Assembly (NCBI GenBank): GCA_014529385.2
Contig: CM043949.1
Span: 111,645,977-111,709,976, forward strand
Direction of reading: 5' to 3'
DNA from: Adiantum capillus-veneris
Taxonomy: Eukaryota > Streptophyta > Polypodiopsida > Polypodiales > Pteridaceae
Length of the DNA: 64,000 nt
In this document: one piece after another, positions 22,000 through 34,800 of the stretch
Numbering within the stretch: the first letter of the stretch is position 1
Layout: the number at the start of each line of letters is the position of its first letter
Notes under the pieces: generated by a model
Told to the model about the DNA's origin: nothing
Database searches by the model: none
What the model saw: only the letters and a program-made list of their open reading frames with translations
Translations under genes and position numbers: made by a program

Positions 22000-22640
22000 A
22001 ACGATAATTTGATCTGATCTAAAATTGAGCAACATATATGCCACACTGGAGTAAGAGATGTAGCATCATGCCTACTACACACCACGAGTCGACCACTAAA
22101 CCCTAAACTCAGCCCTATGGGGAGAGATAGACAACTGCACCACACGAGTGAGAATCTAAGTATGTCCTAAAACCCTTCTCTGCAATGAGCCAAGTGGTTG
22201 CACATCACGAGAAAAGTGACTAATTTCTACACACTTTTGGAGTGACCCGGATGGCTACACACCACGAAGTGGCCTATAACATGTAAGCCAACTCTATGGT
22301 GAGAGTAAAACAACTGCACCACACGAGTCTGGTACAACACACAAAAACAAGTTAGAAAAGAGCAATACAAGTTGACAATTTTACCTCAAGCTCTGGCTGT
22401 CCCAAAATCCTCCTCAAACTATGGCAATCTCAAGCTCTGCCTGTCTCAACAATCTCTTGAACCTCTAGAACTGCTTTTGATTAAAACCGGCGACGGTTTC
22501 TTATATAAGATATTTTTCGATCAAAAGATCTTTTGATCGAAAAAATAAAATGGCAATATGGTGATTATATGGGATTTCAGTGTATAATAGCATTTTATAC
22601 GTATAAGTATTTTTGTATGGGCGTATAAATGCAACGCGAT
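22000..22640 (-). repeat. LTR-like repeat, relative of 62150-62700
   Basis: Shares an ordered set of landmarks with 62150-62700: AAAACCCT..., CTCTGxAATG, CACATCA(C/T)GAG, an inverted GATCAAA block, and TAAATGCAAC at the right end. On the reverse strand CTTATATAAGAAACC (about 22498-22512) would be a TATA box followed by a leader, as in an LTR. The plus strand contains a perfect 32-base palindrome at 22513-22544 centred on AGATCT. Confidence 0.45.
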
Positions 22641-22713
22641 CAACTCTGGTTTTGGAGCAAGAGTTCATCAACCGCACCACTCTTATCTTGCAACTAGCAT
22701 AGAGTCTATGTGA

Positions 22714-22717
<4 letters not shown>

Positions 22718-22760
<43 letters not shown>

Positions 22761-22764
22761 TGTG
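22718..22764. repeat. (GT)n microsatellite with interruptions
   Basis: GTGAGTGAG followed by about 17 GT units with one TAT interruption. No gene surrounds it. From 22800 to 23110 I see only short frames without known motifs. Confidence 0.95.
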
Positions 22765-23280
22765 GATGTTGGCAAGTTAGTGACAACCTTGTTCCAAAAC
22801 GTTGAAAATCTTCTAAAGTTATGAGGTGGTTCATCAAGCTGTGGAGGTGGAGGACATGCGGTAGAGGGAGGAGGAGGCATGCTCACCAAGGATGTGGGAT
22901 TAAAAGTCTTCGACTTTAGGGTAAAGTCCCATTTTAGGGTAGCAAGGGATTGGACCACGCTGTTAAGCAAGGTAAGGGGGGCTTTCTTGAGAAACTTGCT
23001 TCTTTTGTTTTCAAAACTCCAGAGGTCAGCAAGTCAAAGCATGAAGAAAGGTTTACGTGTGGTAGATAAAGCAGTAAATAAATATGTTCATTTAATTAAT
23101 AATTTACTATGAAAGCGTTAGCTCATGTTTTGATAATTGGGATCATGCCTTAACTTGCTTAGCGCTGACACAGTATGCTGAAGGGCCATGTTTTGATAGA
23201 TATTATTGAGAATATTAACACATGTATGATGACCCTATCCTACTAGAATCAACAGTGATGTGGAATACTCAAGGTTCAAG

Positions 23281-23283
<3 letters not shown>

Positions 23284-23372
<89 letters not shown>
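23284..23372. repeat. (GA)n microsatellite, about 44 units
   Basis: Uninterrupted GA run. The flanks have no recognisable gene. Confidence 0.95.
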
Positions 23373-23376
<4 letters not shown>

Positions 23377-23689
23377 ATTATCGTCCTCGGAGGTCAAATT
23401 TGACCTATGGGACCAAAGTTACATGTGATGTAGTATGTGTATGGATGATAAGTGACTCTTGATGCTCCAAAATTGTGGTGATGAGAGTCAAAATGGAGAG
23501 CCCACACTATGGCTGGGAGAGGAAAGTTTGTAGGTCTAAGTCATGGCTGAAAATGCGAGAGAAGCAAGTTCAGATGTGACCAAAAGCTAAGCACTCTAGT
23601 ACTGGGTGGTACTCAGACTCTCGAACTTGTAGAGAGCATAATGTGTACAATCAATTTAACTCTTCTCCATTGCCCCAACACCTTATCTC

Positions 23690-25160
23690 GCATCAAAGGA
23701 AATTTGAGTTAAGTCGAATGGTTGTGATAGTGTGTATCGCTGACAAGGGGATAGGCTAGAGCATGTAAGTGTGAGTACAATTTCCTCTTTCAACCAAGAA
23801 CATGGTTTTGCAGTTGGGGGAAATATGGGTGGTGTAATGTATGAAGTGTGACCCACCGGATTTCTCCCAAGCTGTAATACATTGGCGTTTGAGAAAAGCT
23901 TCATTCACTTGGGAGTCAAATGAAGCATCATGTAGCAAGTGTAATGCATCCCATCTCCCAAACCACTTCTTTATGTTCTGCATCCATCTCGTGCTCAAGA
24001 TCTTGCTTTTATGCATCTTTTGAACTTTTTTGCTTGCTTCCCATGCAATTGTAGGAAGTCAATGTGAGCGGTTTTGACGCCTCAATTGGAAGAGATCCCA
24101 ACTCAAGAAGTAGGAGCATATATGTTGTTTGTGTCTTAACTTGGAGAAAGTTTTTCAGAAAACACTTTTGGACATTCTCAAACTCTTTCCAAGTAGACTT
24201 TGAGATGCTCCTACCCCACATTTCAACTCCATAAAGAAGAACTGGTGTCAATAATTCATCAAAAAGGTACTTCTTGAGAACCCAACACTTGATGTTTCCC
24301 GCATTACACATGTTCTCAAATGCATAATATGATCTCTTTCCTGCTTCCAAACGACGTATAGCACATTTGTGCCACTTGTGATTGGATGGAACCTTAAGTC
24401 CAAGGTACTTAAAGCTCTGAACAACTTAAAGTGTCTCATTGTTGTAAAATGCATGGCTTCTCCATATCGTTGGTTTTCACAAGCATAACACTTGTTTTGG
24501 ATTCATTCACAATCAGCCCACTATACAAGCAAAAGTTCTCAAGGACAACAATAAGCTTTTGTGAATCTTCTAAAGTGTGTGCTAGAAGCACTACATCATC
24601 CGCACACAACAAAAGCATGATTATTGCATTGCAAATAGTGACCTCTTCAATGCCTTCTTCTTGCATAAAGTCAAGCACCATTTGTTCCAATTGATTGATG
24701 CATAGACCAAAGAGAGTTGATGACAATGGACATCCTTGTTTAACCCCAATAGTGCTTACAAATGTTTTTGAAATTTCTCTTCCCATTCACAATTAACAAA
24801 TCACCTTCTCATCGATTCTCATCCTTGTTTAACCCCAATAGTGCTTACAAATGTTTTTGAAATTTCTCTTCCCATTCGCAATTAACAAATCACCTTCTCA
24901 TCGATTCGAGAAACCGCAAACATAAACTCACTTGGCACTTGGAGTCCTTCCATCCTTCTCCACAAATTGTTACATGGAATCATATCAAAGGATTTCTTAA
25001 AGTCCACAAAACAACAATTCAATCGCTTGTCTTTCAACCGACTTTCCTCCATGAGAACACGAAGAGTGACAAGATGATCAATGGTGCTATGGCATCAACA
25101 AAAACCCGCTTCTCCTTTTGCACGCTTGTCATTCTCTTTAGCCTAAATCACTAACCTGCA
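23690..25160 (-). pseudogene. LINE reverse transcriptase and C-terminal region
   Basis: Reverse-strand non-LTR reverse transcriptase fragment. Reading leftwards: FVDFKKSFDMIP (about 25020, the first catalytic aspartate region); GVKQGCPLSSTLFGLCINQLE (24747-24685); CADDVVLLA (about 24610), where tyrosine of the YADD box is cysteine; NESKTSVM; then, after a frameshift, LLTPVLLYGVEMWGRSISK (24250) and WKEFENVQKCFLKNFL, typical of the region after the RT in plant LINEs. A further frame carries the tail to about 23690. The upstream endonuclease is not present. A tandem duplication of 89 bases at 24731-24908 disrupts the frame inside the RT. Confidence 0.8.
24731..24908. repeat. Tandem duplication of 89 bp inside LINE RT
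   Basis: Copies 24731-24819 and 24820-24908 differ at about two positions (CCATTCAC/CCATTCGC and ATTCT/ATTCG). The length is not a multiple of three, so it breaks the RT frame. The near identity shows it arose after the LINE was already old. Confidence 0.9.
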
Positions 25161-25196
25161 AAAGGAATTATAGATGGAGCAAAGATAGTGAATGCA

Positions 25197-26423
25197 TATG
25201 GTCGAAGGGTCTCTAGCTGCGGAAGAAAGAATAAAAGCCGAACACACATCTCTTCATAAAGAACAAGAAGAACTCCATAAGAATCTGGCAACACTACAAG
25301 AGACGATGGTTGACATGGTAGAGGAAGCTATTCAACGAGATACACTGGCCCAACGATAGATCATAGAATTACAAAGAGAAATAGAAAAATTAAGGACACA
25401 AGAATCAGAACCAGGGCCGAGTGGAGCAAGGAAAAATGCCAGAGATGAGCAAATGGAAATTCCGGAGGGTGCCAAAGATGTACAGCACCAAGAAGAACAA
25501 ATGGAGACAGAGGTAGAAGAAACACAACCATTGACCGTGGAGGAGGAGACATGTCTCTAGATTTTGATAGAAAAGGCCACAGTAGAGGACCACAAGGTAG
25601 CCTTTGAATGGGAATCAACAATGTTGTATTCTGTAGGAGTCCAAGAGCTGGCCGCAAATATCTTAGGGAGGAATCGATGCAACCCACACTCCCATATACT
25701 CTCCTAAAGTATGACGTGATAACAATAAAGAAGAGAGTTGAAGCAGAAGCTTTGGAGCAAATATATGAGAAAGATGTCAAGAATACAGAGGCTGCTGCAG
25801 CGAAAATAGTGGACTCTCAACCAAAATGGAGGAAAGCCTGGCTCATAAAGTATCCAGGATTTTTGAAATACTTGGTGGAGGCCCCAAAAATCATTCGGGG
25901 TGACCTCTTATTCTGCCCTGTCCCTCGTGTCCTCACTTGGGAAAATGATTTAAAAATCCTAAAGAAACATCCAAACTGACTTAACTATCCCTCTACGCCA
26001 CCACCCAAGGAAGGAGAGAGAATAAGTGTCTCTTATATGGTGAAAAACCTGAAGGGCACCATTAAGATCTTCACTGGATCTCCAGACTTGACGTGTGTAA
26101 TGATCAAAAAAATCTTCAAAACCTTGTTGGCTTGCATTGAAGTGTTCGCGCCTTCTAAAGCTACAGACTCAACACTCCTATCAACGGGCGACACTGTCAC
26201 CCCAATGACATACGATTTGTCAAAACAACCATCTTTAGAGGTCTTACATCTACTATATCAAAGAATCATGTTTTTGCCCAGCTATCACATGCAAGCTTTT
26301 GAAGAAGCTTTCTACATGGTATTCTTTACTTACGACAACAAAATGTTCGGCCCAATAGTCACTATGGGGAATATAAGTTACAAATCATACCTGAAGTTGC
26401 TAAAGCCACGAGGGTTCCATTGA
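25197..26423 (+). pseudogene. Unassigned two-part coding region (coiled coil, then 272-codon domain)
   Basis: The first part (25197-25560) is rich in Glu/Lys/Gln with heptad-like spacing (LHKEQEELHKNLATLQ, IIELQREIEKLRTQ) and has two stops. The second part (25608-26423) is open over 272 codons apart from one TGA at 25977-25979. It contains KWRKAWLIKYPGFLKYLVEA, KGTIKIFTGSPDLTCVMIKK and FEEAFYMVFFTYDNKMFGP. The distribution of residues looks like a folded protein, not a chance frame. I do not recognise the family. It could be the capsid-like part of an undescribed retroelement or a host gene fragment. It is followed about 200 bases later by LTR-like sequence. Confidence 0.45.
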
Positions 26424-26589
26424 CAGAAGGACAACTTTCATTGAAGCAAAAGATCAAGACACTTCATGTCAAGGATGACATGGACGTGGAAGGAGTGAGT
26501 GTTGACGTCGAAACACAGAAGAAGTTTTCCCAATTTGTTGTATCATTATTTTTGAAGCAGAGTGATATTTTTTGTAATATTTGAGCAGC

Positions 26590-26701
26590 CATTAGATTTT
26601 GTAGGAACAAGCCTCTAAGGAGGAATGTATATAAGTCAAATTTTGTAACCCTAAGCCTAAGTTTTGAATTAATCAATTTAGTGTTTCACTGTGTGCTGTG
26701 T

Positions 26702-26762
<61 letters not shown>

Positions 26763-26900
26763 TGTGTGTGACTTCTTCTCTTCCCTACGTGCTCTACGGA
26801 AGGTCCATTGTGAAAGTGACACCATCAATGTGTTAGCAACAGTGAGGGCTTCCGTCCCAATGCCAAGAGTGTGCGATTCTAACAACGCTGCTAAGTGAGC
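26590..26900 (+). repeat. Possible LTR fragment with TATA box and (GA)n
   Basis: TGTATATAAGTC at about 26627 resembles a TATA box. It is followed by AACCCTAAGCCTAAG, a (GA)n run at 26704-26761 with one TA interruption, and a GT run. The arrangement resembles the R/U5 part of a plant LTR. No partner copy and no primer binding site are found, so this is weak. Confidence 0.3.
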
Positions 26901-28619
26901 TCCTACGAGCTTCCGGGTGAGTTTTCTTGCAAACCGGGTATCCGTTTGATGAGTTCTCTGTACCTATGAGCTCAGGGGAGTAGAGCTATGCTTTAGGACC
27001 ATATTCTACAAAAAATGGTAACATGTATTTTGCACAAGAGGTAGTTAGAGGTTGGATATCGAGTCGCAGTCCATAGGGTATTGATCTCATGATAAGGAGA
27101 GTATATCTTGTGAGTTTTGTGAAATTTCGAATGCATTTGGCCTAGTTTTGGATAGCATGAGCATTGTAGGTTGGATTTCTTTCACTAGTGACATAAGAAT
27201 GCTTAGATTTGATTTCCTCGCTTAGAGATTGTCATAGAAGGTCGAGAAGGTGGTGTACACCCATATTTTTGTTTCCATGTGCCTATAGGTTAAGCTTCAC
27301 CCTCGGCCTCACCCTCGGCCGACATAGAGTTGTTGGTTCTGTTCTTGCTATGCTAGCGTCTTGTGGCGTACCCGCCAATAATACCCCACAATTAGCGTAG
27401 AGCAACGGACCACATATCAGTTGGGAGACTCCTCGAGAAGTTTTTGAGCTTTTTTTAGAGCACCACATCTGGTATACATATCAACTTATATGTAACCAAG
27501 TGTAGTAATTTTTTCCCAGCAATCCTTTTCTGAAAATATATTCATGAACTTTCTCCCCCTAGTTGATGGTTTTTACATTGCCACATGTTTTTAATTAGCT
27601 GAAAAAAATCATCATGTTCAAGGAGAATGCCTCTCTCTACATCCAATCTAAACACATCAAAGCCTTGATTGTGGCCATTTTGGAAACATCGTACTAGAAC
27701 TGCATTCCAGACAAAGATTACATATTGTCACCAAAAGCTTTAGGTGATTTGCCAAGAAGTGGCCAACACTACATCACTTCCAAACAGACGTTGTGTATGG
27801 TTTCCTATGCCTCTGAGACACCTCAACATGATTGGTGCAAGATTTGTTTATGGCAGACACCATAACTTACATCACACGGCCTCCTCCATAATTTGTATGT
27901 AAGTTGTGGACATGCTACTTCTAGAGAGCTGAATATTGTTTTTCTTTTCCTCTCCATTGACTGCTAGACCATACAAGACCCCTTTCCCCTTTATCTGTAG
28001 CAACCGCTTGCCATACCATATGGATGTCTCCCAAACATGTTGCTCATGACATTCATCTTTCAATAAACCACAATAAGAAAAATGCTTCATGTCAAACTCT
28101 CAAATGTTGTAGCTAGCAGCTTCTTCTTGAAACATTTCCGTGGATTCATACTGTGTCTTTGGAACATTTGTTGATGTGCATTTGACATACATATCCACTA
28201 AAGCATAGTTCCCTCCCCCAATAGATCTTGTTTAATGATATCGTCATATATTTTCTCTCCTTTTCCAAGTGGTTGAATTCTAGAACAAGCTTCTAAAATT
28301 TATGCAAAGGTGAGTGCATTAAGGGAACATGTTACGATGCATCTACATATAGAAACTCAAAGCATCTAGATCTTTGCCATGTTCAACATACCGCACAATC
28401 AGTGTAGACCAAAGGGACCACATCACAATTGTAATGACTATTACCCGCATTGGAGAAATAGGCATTACGGGAATGATTACCCGCAACTACATTATATGAA
28501 CATCAACATATAGAATAACAAGAGAAGGAAGTACATAGTACACAGGCACAGAACACCTCTTGCTTCATTTATGTATATCCCAGACTCAAAGTTACAACAG
28601 TGGATGCCATGAATATCAT
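26901..28619. other. No gene recognised
   Basis: Low-complexity-free but unassigned DNA. A reverse-strand frame at 28090-27872 (72 codons, HVWETSIWYGKRLLQIKGKG) reads like a coding fragment but matches no family I know. A 12-base tandem (CACCCTCGGCCT) lies at about 27298. Confidence 0.3.
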
Positions 28620-29120
28620 AGAGATTGGTTAAGTTACATCAAAAGACAGGTATGCCCCTCCATATACAACCGCTGCTCCAGCGTAGATCAGGAACGGTGC
28701 ACACACTCCTGTCCCATGATATCCCGTGAAGAACTGCCGCTACGTCAACCGCATACCGCATGACTCCTGATCCGCAGTGTCCAGACCTCCGCAGGACCGC
28801 ATGTGCGGCTAATGACGTAACATCTGGCACGCACGATGGATTGCGCGAACCCACACTCAGCGCCTCCGGTTGGAAGGTTCCGGTGGTTGCTCTGCACCCT
28901 GCTCTGGTGAAGAGGAAATATCAATATAGCCAAAGCCTCTAAAATCTGCAGTATGTGCCCGATAGACCTCATCCAGAAGATGTGGATCTATCTCAATTTG
29001 TTCCGACCAGGAAGCCCGAGGAATAAACTACTGAAGCGGTCCGGGGCGGGCAACAAGAAGAGCAACCTCTAGACACCCTTCAAGGCTCCCATGCTGCTCA
29101 ATGGGGCTGGGGCACAACAC
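28620..29120. other. GC-richer island, unassigned
   Basis: Markedly richer in G+C and CpG than its surroundings. Reverse-strand frames read as coding in pieces (IDPHLLDEVYRAHTADFRG near 28980-28920; APFLIYAGAAVVYGGAYLSF near 28700-28640), which suggests a decayed gene or element, but no family is recognised. Confidence 0.35.
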
Positions 29121-29291
29121 AACACAAACCAAAAAAACAAACCCCCAGCCAAATCCCAACTACACAAGGGGCACCACCTAGTTTAAGAGAGAACTAGGAC
29201 GCAAAAGAGGAGAATCGTTAGAGCAACCCACAAACAAGCAAGGAATTTACACTAACCCTAACACCAATGGAATACTCTCACACACTAAAAC

Positions 29292-29293
<2 letters not shown>

Positions 29294-29328
<35 letters not shown>
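29294..29328. repeat. (GA)n microsatellite, about 17 units
   Basis: Uninterrupted GA run following CACTAAAACGC. Confidence 0.95.
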
Positions 29329-29330
<2 letters not shown>

Positions 29331-29599
29331 TGCTCGGGCTGCTTTGAAGTGTATCGTTAATGATCCAGCAAACATAAATATATATATGTAAGAAAGAGAG
29401 AAAAAGGGGGAGAGGGTGCTTGTTGCATTAATTCCTTCTTACAAATCTGTCATGACAAATCAAAGAGAGATTAGTATTTGTTTAACATAGCTTGCGTAAA
29501 TTTCACCACAACGCATCACAAGAAAAACCACCCCAATCACTGTCTTAAGGCCAGGGGAGTCCTCTCCACCCTGTCGCCCTCTTACAGTATGTGGGATTT

Positions 29600-31712
29600 A
29601 TGGCTAGATTGATGACAACACCAGAGACAAGCTATCAAGAACTTAACAAAAAACACCAAGACACTTACACATCATTGTTGTCCATTACTTCACGTTGGAA
29701 GGGAGACAAACTATCCAAGCTTAGTCCAAATCCACCCTCCGTGATTCAGCAAATGTTGGGCTTACACTAGTAGGAGAAATGATAGATTTCCTAATCTCAA
29801 ATGAATGAACACTCTCTCTCTTACAAATGGCATAGAGTTCCCTTGCTAATCCCCTATTACAACACATGCACATGCATAACACAATGAGCTTCCACTCAAG
29901 AGCTCCTTCTAGAGAGGTTGAGCTTGGCTTCTCAAGCTATAGCATAGTGCTCTTGCTTATGGCTCCCCTTTTGTGCTAGCTACACCCTCCTTTTATAGCA
30001 ACTTTGAAGGCTAGGGTTACTCCTCTAACCATGGTTGGGTTAGATTTTCAGCAATTTATCTAATTTCTTTTGCTTGGAATTATCAAGAAGTTGGTGGGGA
30101 AAGAGAGAGGAGAGAAATGGAGGTGATAGGACTTTTCATAGTGGGTTAGTGTTAGTAGAGTTAGTATTAATTTACAAATGGAATTGGATATCTACAATGG
30201 GAGTATCCATGTAGGATACAAATAAGGAAGAAAAACTCTTAAGAGGTAAGAAAAGGTGGATTTCTTACAAGGTTGATGCTCCAAGTGTCTTGAGTAGGGT
30301 CAATTTTGACGCTTGTTGACGGTCCACTAGCTTTGACGGTACATTTTTTCTCCACTCTTGACCTTCTTTGAGAGACAAGGTAATTGAAGCTGAGTAATCA
30401 ACCACCATGATGCTGTCTTTTAAGAGAAGAGGCTGAATTTTGTGGTTTTTTTTATAGATATGGGTAATTTGGAGGAGGAAAAATGAGACTAGGTGGTCAA
30501 TTTTGGAATGGAATTGTGTGTGGGAGGTATGAGTTCACCATGGTTTCTCTTATTCTTCAAGGTTGAGGAGAAGGTGAGTAGGGTGCAAAGAGGAGTGGTG
30601 AGAGAGGTGGGGATGATGAGTGGAGAAATGTGTGTGAAAGAGGAAAATGATAAAGTGGAAGAGAGAGTGTGGCTGCATAGCATGGGAAAACTGGGGTCCA
30701 CTAATAAAATTATAGCTCACAGCTCGTAGCTCAAAAAAATATGAAAAACTTTGAGGCAAAAGTTCAGCCCACGAGCTACAACTTTTGTTTGTATCACCTT
30801 TTCAAATTCGGAGAGCAAGTGAACTTTAAAAATTCAGCAAATCCGACCGTTTTTTTCCACTGCACAAGGTCCTTGTGGGGTCCTTCTTTGGATGATTCTT
30901 TTGAATACCTCCAAGAGTGAGCCCTCCATAGTGCATGTATGCATGCCACCTACCCTTGACCTTATTTGGTAGGTCTATAATTGAAGATATTGTTGAGATT
31001 ATGATATAAGTGAATAGTACAACTAAGAAAATCAAATATTGAGGGGTCTAAAAAATATGTACATGTCAAATATAAATAATATAAGTGAAAAAAATATAAA
31101 GGGGTCAAAAGAAATCTCTCTCATTATGAGGCTACCATAAAAAGATAAATATTTTTGGTGTTCTAATTTTTTAGAAAAAAACAAAAAAGATGTAGGAAGG
31201 GAAAAATCACCATAGTGAAAAAATATACACATAAATAAAACTAGTTTTTTTGGATTTTTGTTGGGGTGGAGTTACACCAAATATAAGATAAGCTTACATA
31301 AAAATATTTCTATATGGAATAAAGAGTATGAAAAATGGTAAGAAAAAATTGTGGTAATGGTGAGGCAATGTACAGAGCATAAATAACACACACCTAGGTA
31401 GAAATATTTAAATAAATACCAAAATAATTATGAAAAAATATTTTATTTAGGCCCTATATACAAAGAAATATTTACATACGCATGGGCCATAATATACTTA
31501 TATTTTTAATATTTTTTATTTTTTTGGCTCAACTAGCCCAATGACTAGCTAATTGAGGGTTTTTTATTTCAGTAAGGAGATATGGGAAAAGTCCCCTAAC
31601 TCACACGCACCTATATACAGTGAAAGGGTGAGGGTAACCACATTGTTTGAGTGATTTGATAGGGGGGAATAACTCACTATGGCAATCACAGAGAGACGAA
31701 AAACGGCTATCA
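29600..31712 (-). repeat. Probable 3' LTR of the Tat-like element
   Basis: The reverse-strand pol gene ends at 31825 and a polypurine tract lies at 31728-31716. The following TGATAGCC (starting at 31712, reading leftwards) would be the LTR start. A reverse-strand TATA box, GCTATAAAAGG, lies at 30000-29990 with leader-like sequence after it. That would put the promoter about 1.7 kb into the LTR, long but acceptable for Tat-lineage elements. The left end is uncertain and no 5' LTR survives to confirm it. The interval 31000-31560 is AT-rich without coding. Confidence 0.4.
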
Positions 31713-31715
31713 TTA

Positions 31716-31728
31716 GCCCTCCCCCAGG
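31716..31728 (-). promoter_or_regulatory. Polypurine tract (plus-strand primer) of the Tat-like element
   Basis: On the reverse strand the sequence is CTGGGGGAGGGC, directly before TAATGATAGCC. It lies about 100 bases after the end of the pol frame, the expected position for the polypurine tract that primes second-strand synthesis at the 3' LTR. Confidence 0.65.
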
Positions 31729-31824
31729 ATGATGGTATATTCATGTACCATCATAAAGAATCTTTTCCAAAGAGAGTTCTTCAGAGTCCTTGACAAGATC
31801 TTCATTGTTTGGCCCCTTGGAATT

Positions 31825-34800
31825 TTAGGTTGTGTTACACTCATGCTTCATGGAACAATACTTACATGGGATAGTTGCCTTTTGTTCTGGTAGATCCTTT
31901 GGTAGAAGGCGACTCAAGTAAGGCTTCAAGCGATACCCGTTTACTTTCCTGGAGTGCTCTTTACCATTCAAGTCCATAAGCTGATAGTAACTTGAATTGA
32001 AAGCCTTCTTGACTATGTATGGCCCTTGCCATCTTGTTTCAAATTTGGCATCAAAACGATTATCGAGTCGATTGTCATACCTTAGCACAAGATCTCCTTC
32101 ATTGATGCCTTTGTCCTTCAGTTTCTTGTCAAGCTTCTCCTTTGTCTGTGTGGCTTTCCTCTTATAGCACTCGTATGCTGCTTCTCTTTTCCACTCAAGC
32201 TCAGCTAAGGTAAGAAGTCGATCCATCCATGCTTCTTGATCATCTTGTGCTGATTTGCCATGAAGTCGCATTGTTGGAATGTTTAGTTCAATTGGCTGTA
32301 AAGCCTCTTGACCATAGACCAAGTGAAATGGTGTGAACTCCGTGGCTTCCCTATATGTGGTTCGATACGCCCACAAGGCACCATCCAAGAAGTCATCCCA
32401 CAACTTTGTCTTGTTTTTCACCATCTTTCTAATGATGCTTGCAATGACACCATTAGCTTTTTCTACCAAACCATTTGATTGGGGATAGTAGGGTGTACTG
32501 TGACGATGTAGAATGTGAAGTTCTTCACAGACTTTTGTGAGCAATCCCTTTCTAAACCCTGGACCATTATCAGAAACAATCTCCAAAGGTGTGCCAAATC
32601 TACAACAAATGTGAGTGTAGACAAATTTTCTCACTGTCTTCTCATTTACCTTTGCCACACTTTGTGCTTCCACCCACCTAGTCATATAGTCTACAGCCAC
32701 TAGAATGTAGAGTTTACCATTTTTTGTCCTAGGCAGAGGACCCATAGCATCAATGCCCCACTTTTCAAACGGTCCATTTGCAAGCACGATTTGCCTTGGA
32801 CCATAAACCAATCTTCTATTCCCATTTACCTGACAATTGTGACAACTTTTACACCAATGTTGGGCATCCACATGCAGACTTGGCCAAACATACCCCGCAA
32901 GCAAAATCTTCTTCACAGTTAATTCTTGGGCAAAATGACCACCACATGCTTCTTCATGCAAACCTTTTAGAATGGCTGGAATTTCCTCAATAGTTGGTAC
33001 TCTTCTGCATACTTGATCCCTCCCTCTTTGATAGAGGGAGCCTTCTAGGAAGAGATATGCGCTTGCCTTCTTCATGAGTCTCCTCTTCTGAGCCTTCGTG
33101 AAGTCTTGTGGAAACTCGCCCTCCAAAATGTAGCTAATAATGGGAGTCAATGACTCCAATCCCTGGTATCTCGGTTGCTTGACAGTTGCTGCCACCATGA
33201 TGACCTGCACTTCTTTCTCAACACATGTAACTACTTGCTGTGCAAGTAAATCGGCATCTTCATTCTGTTTCCTAGGAATATGATATAGTTGCACTTCTTC
33301 AAATTGATTAAACAATCTACGAATGGCATGAACTTTTGTCCGTAAGCTTTCATTCTTGCATGCCCAAATGCCTAAAATCTGTTTAACAATGAGAAGTGCA
33401 TCTCCCTTTACCATGAGGCGTTGTATCCCTTGGCCAATGCACATCTTCAAACCATGAATTAGTGTGTCGTATTCTGCTTCATTGTTGCTAGCTGAACTTG
33501 GTAGATTGAACTTCTCTTTCATGACCACCTCTCCACTTGGGTTGAGCAACACTAGCCCTCCCCCTGCTTTCCCTGTGGCTCGTCGAAAATCTCCATCAAA
33601 GAATAAGGTAAAAGCATTGGGAATACTTTTTGGTGGTGGCAATGGTAGGGTCTTTACTTGAGGCACCTTAATTTCTTTCTCATGTACCCTATAAGTGAGA
33701 ATCCCTGCCAATTGTGCACGCACACTATCTTCTACCTTGAAAGAGTATTGAAACTCTTGCAACTCCATAATCCACTTTGAGATCCTAGTACTAAGATTCA
33801 TTTAAGATGACACCCAAGGGAACAAATTTTCTGCAGTGAGAATTACAAAAGGTTTTGGTAGCAGGTAGGATCTAAACTTTCTCACCGCAAACATGAGAGA
33901 AAGCATCATGAGTTCTGCTTCTGTGTAGTCTCTCTCCAAAGCATTCATGACCCTACTAGCAAAGTAGATGGGTCGCATCCTTGTACTGTGGGGATCTTGT
34001 TGTAGCAACACAGCACCAATTGTTTCCCTTCCAACACTAGAGCTAACAAAGAATGTGTACTCCCAACAAGGAGGCATGAGTGTTGGTAGCTCTGACAAAA
34101 TGACTTTAATGTTACAAAAATACTCTTCAAGATCATCAGACCATGCAAATTCTACTTGTTGTGTAAACTTTTGCAAAGGATGAAGCAACTCCGAGGCTAA
34201 GTGAATGAAGCGTGACATATACTTCACCTTCTAAATGAAAGAGATGACCTCCTTAAGACTCTTCGGTGATGGGAGCTCAATAAGAGCCTTTGCCTTTGAA
34301 GGATCCACCTCAATGCCTTTATAGGAAACCCTGTGACCGAGCAAGATCACTTCATCCTCACCTATGTGGCACTTGTCGGGGTTGAGTTGACCTCCCATGT
34401 CGTAGAGCTTCTTTAAACCTTCTTCTACCCTTTGTAGATGCAATGATTTTGAGCTATAAATACAGAAATCATCAATAAACACCCTAATTGACTTTCCAAA
34501 GAATGCTTGAAACACCATGTTCATGAAATGTTGGAATGTTGCAAGAGCATTTGTCAGACCAAATGGCATGACTCTAAAAGCATAACAACCCCAAGGAGTG
34601 ATAAAGGTTGTTTTCAATTGATCCTCCAATGCAATCCCTATTTGAAAGTAACCTGAGTAACCATCGCACACAGTGTACTTCTCATGACCAGCTACCTCAT
34701 TTAGTATCTCATCATGGAATGGGAGGGGAAAGTGATCTCTTTTTGTTGCCTCATTGATTGGACGATAATCCACACACACCCTCCACTTGCCGTTTTTCTT

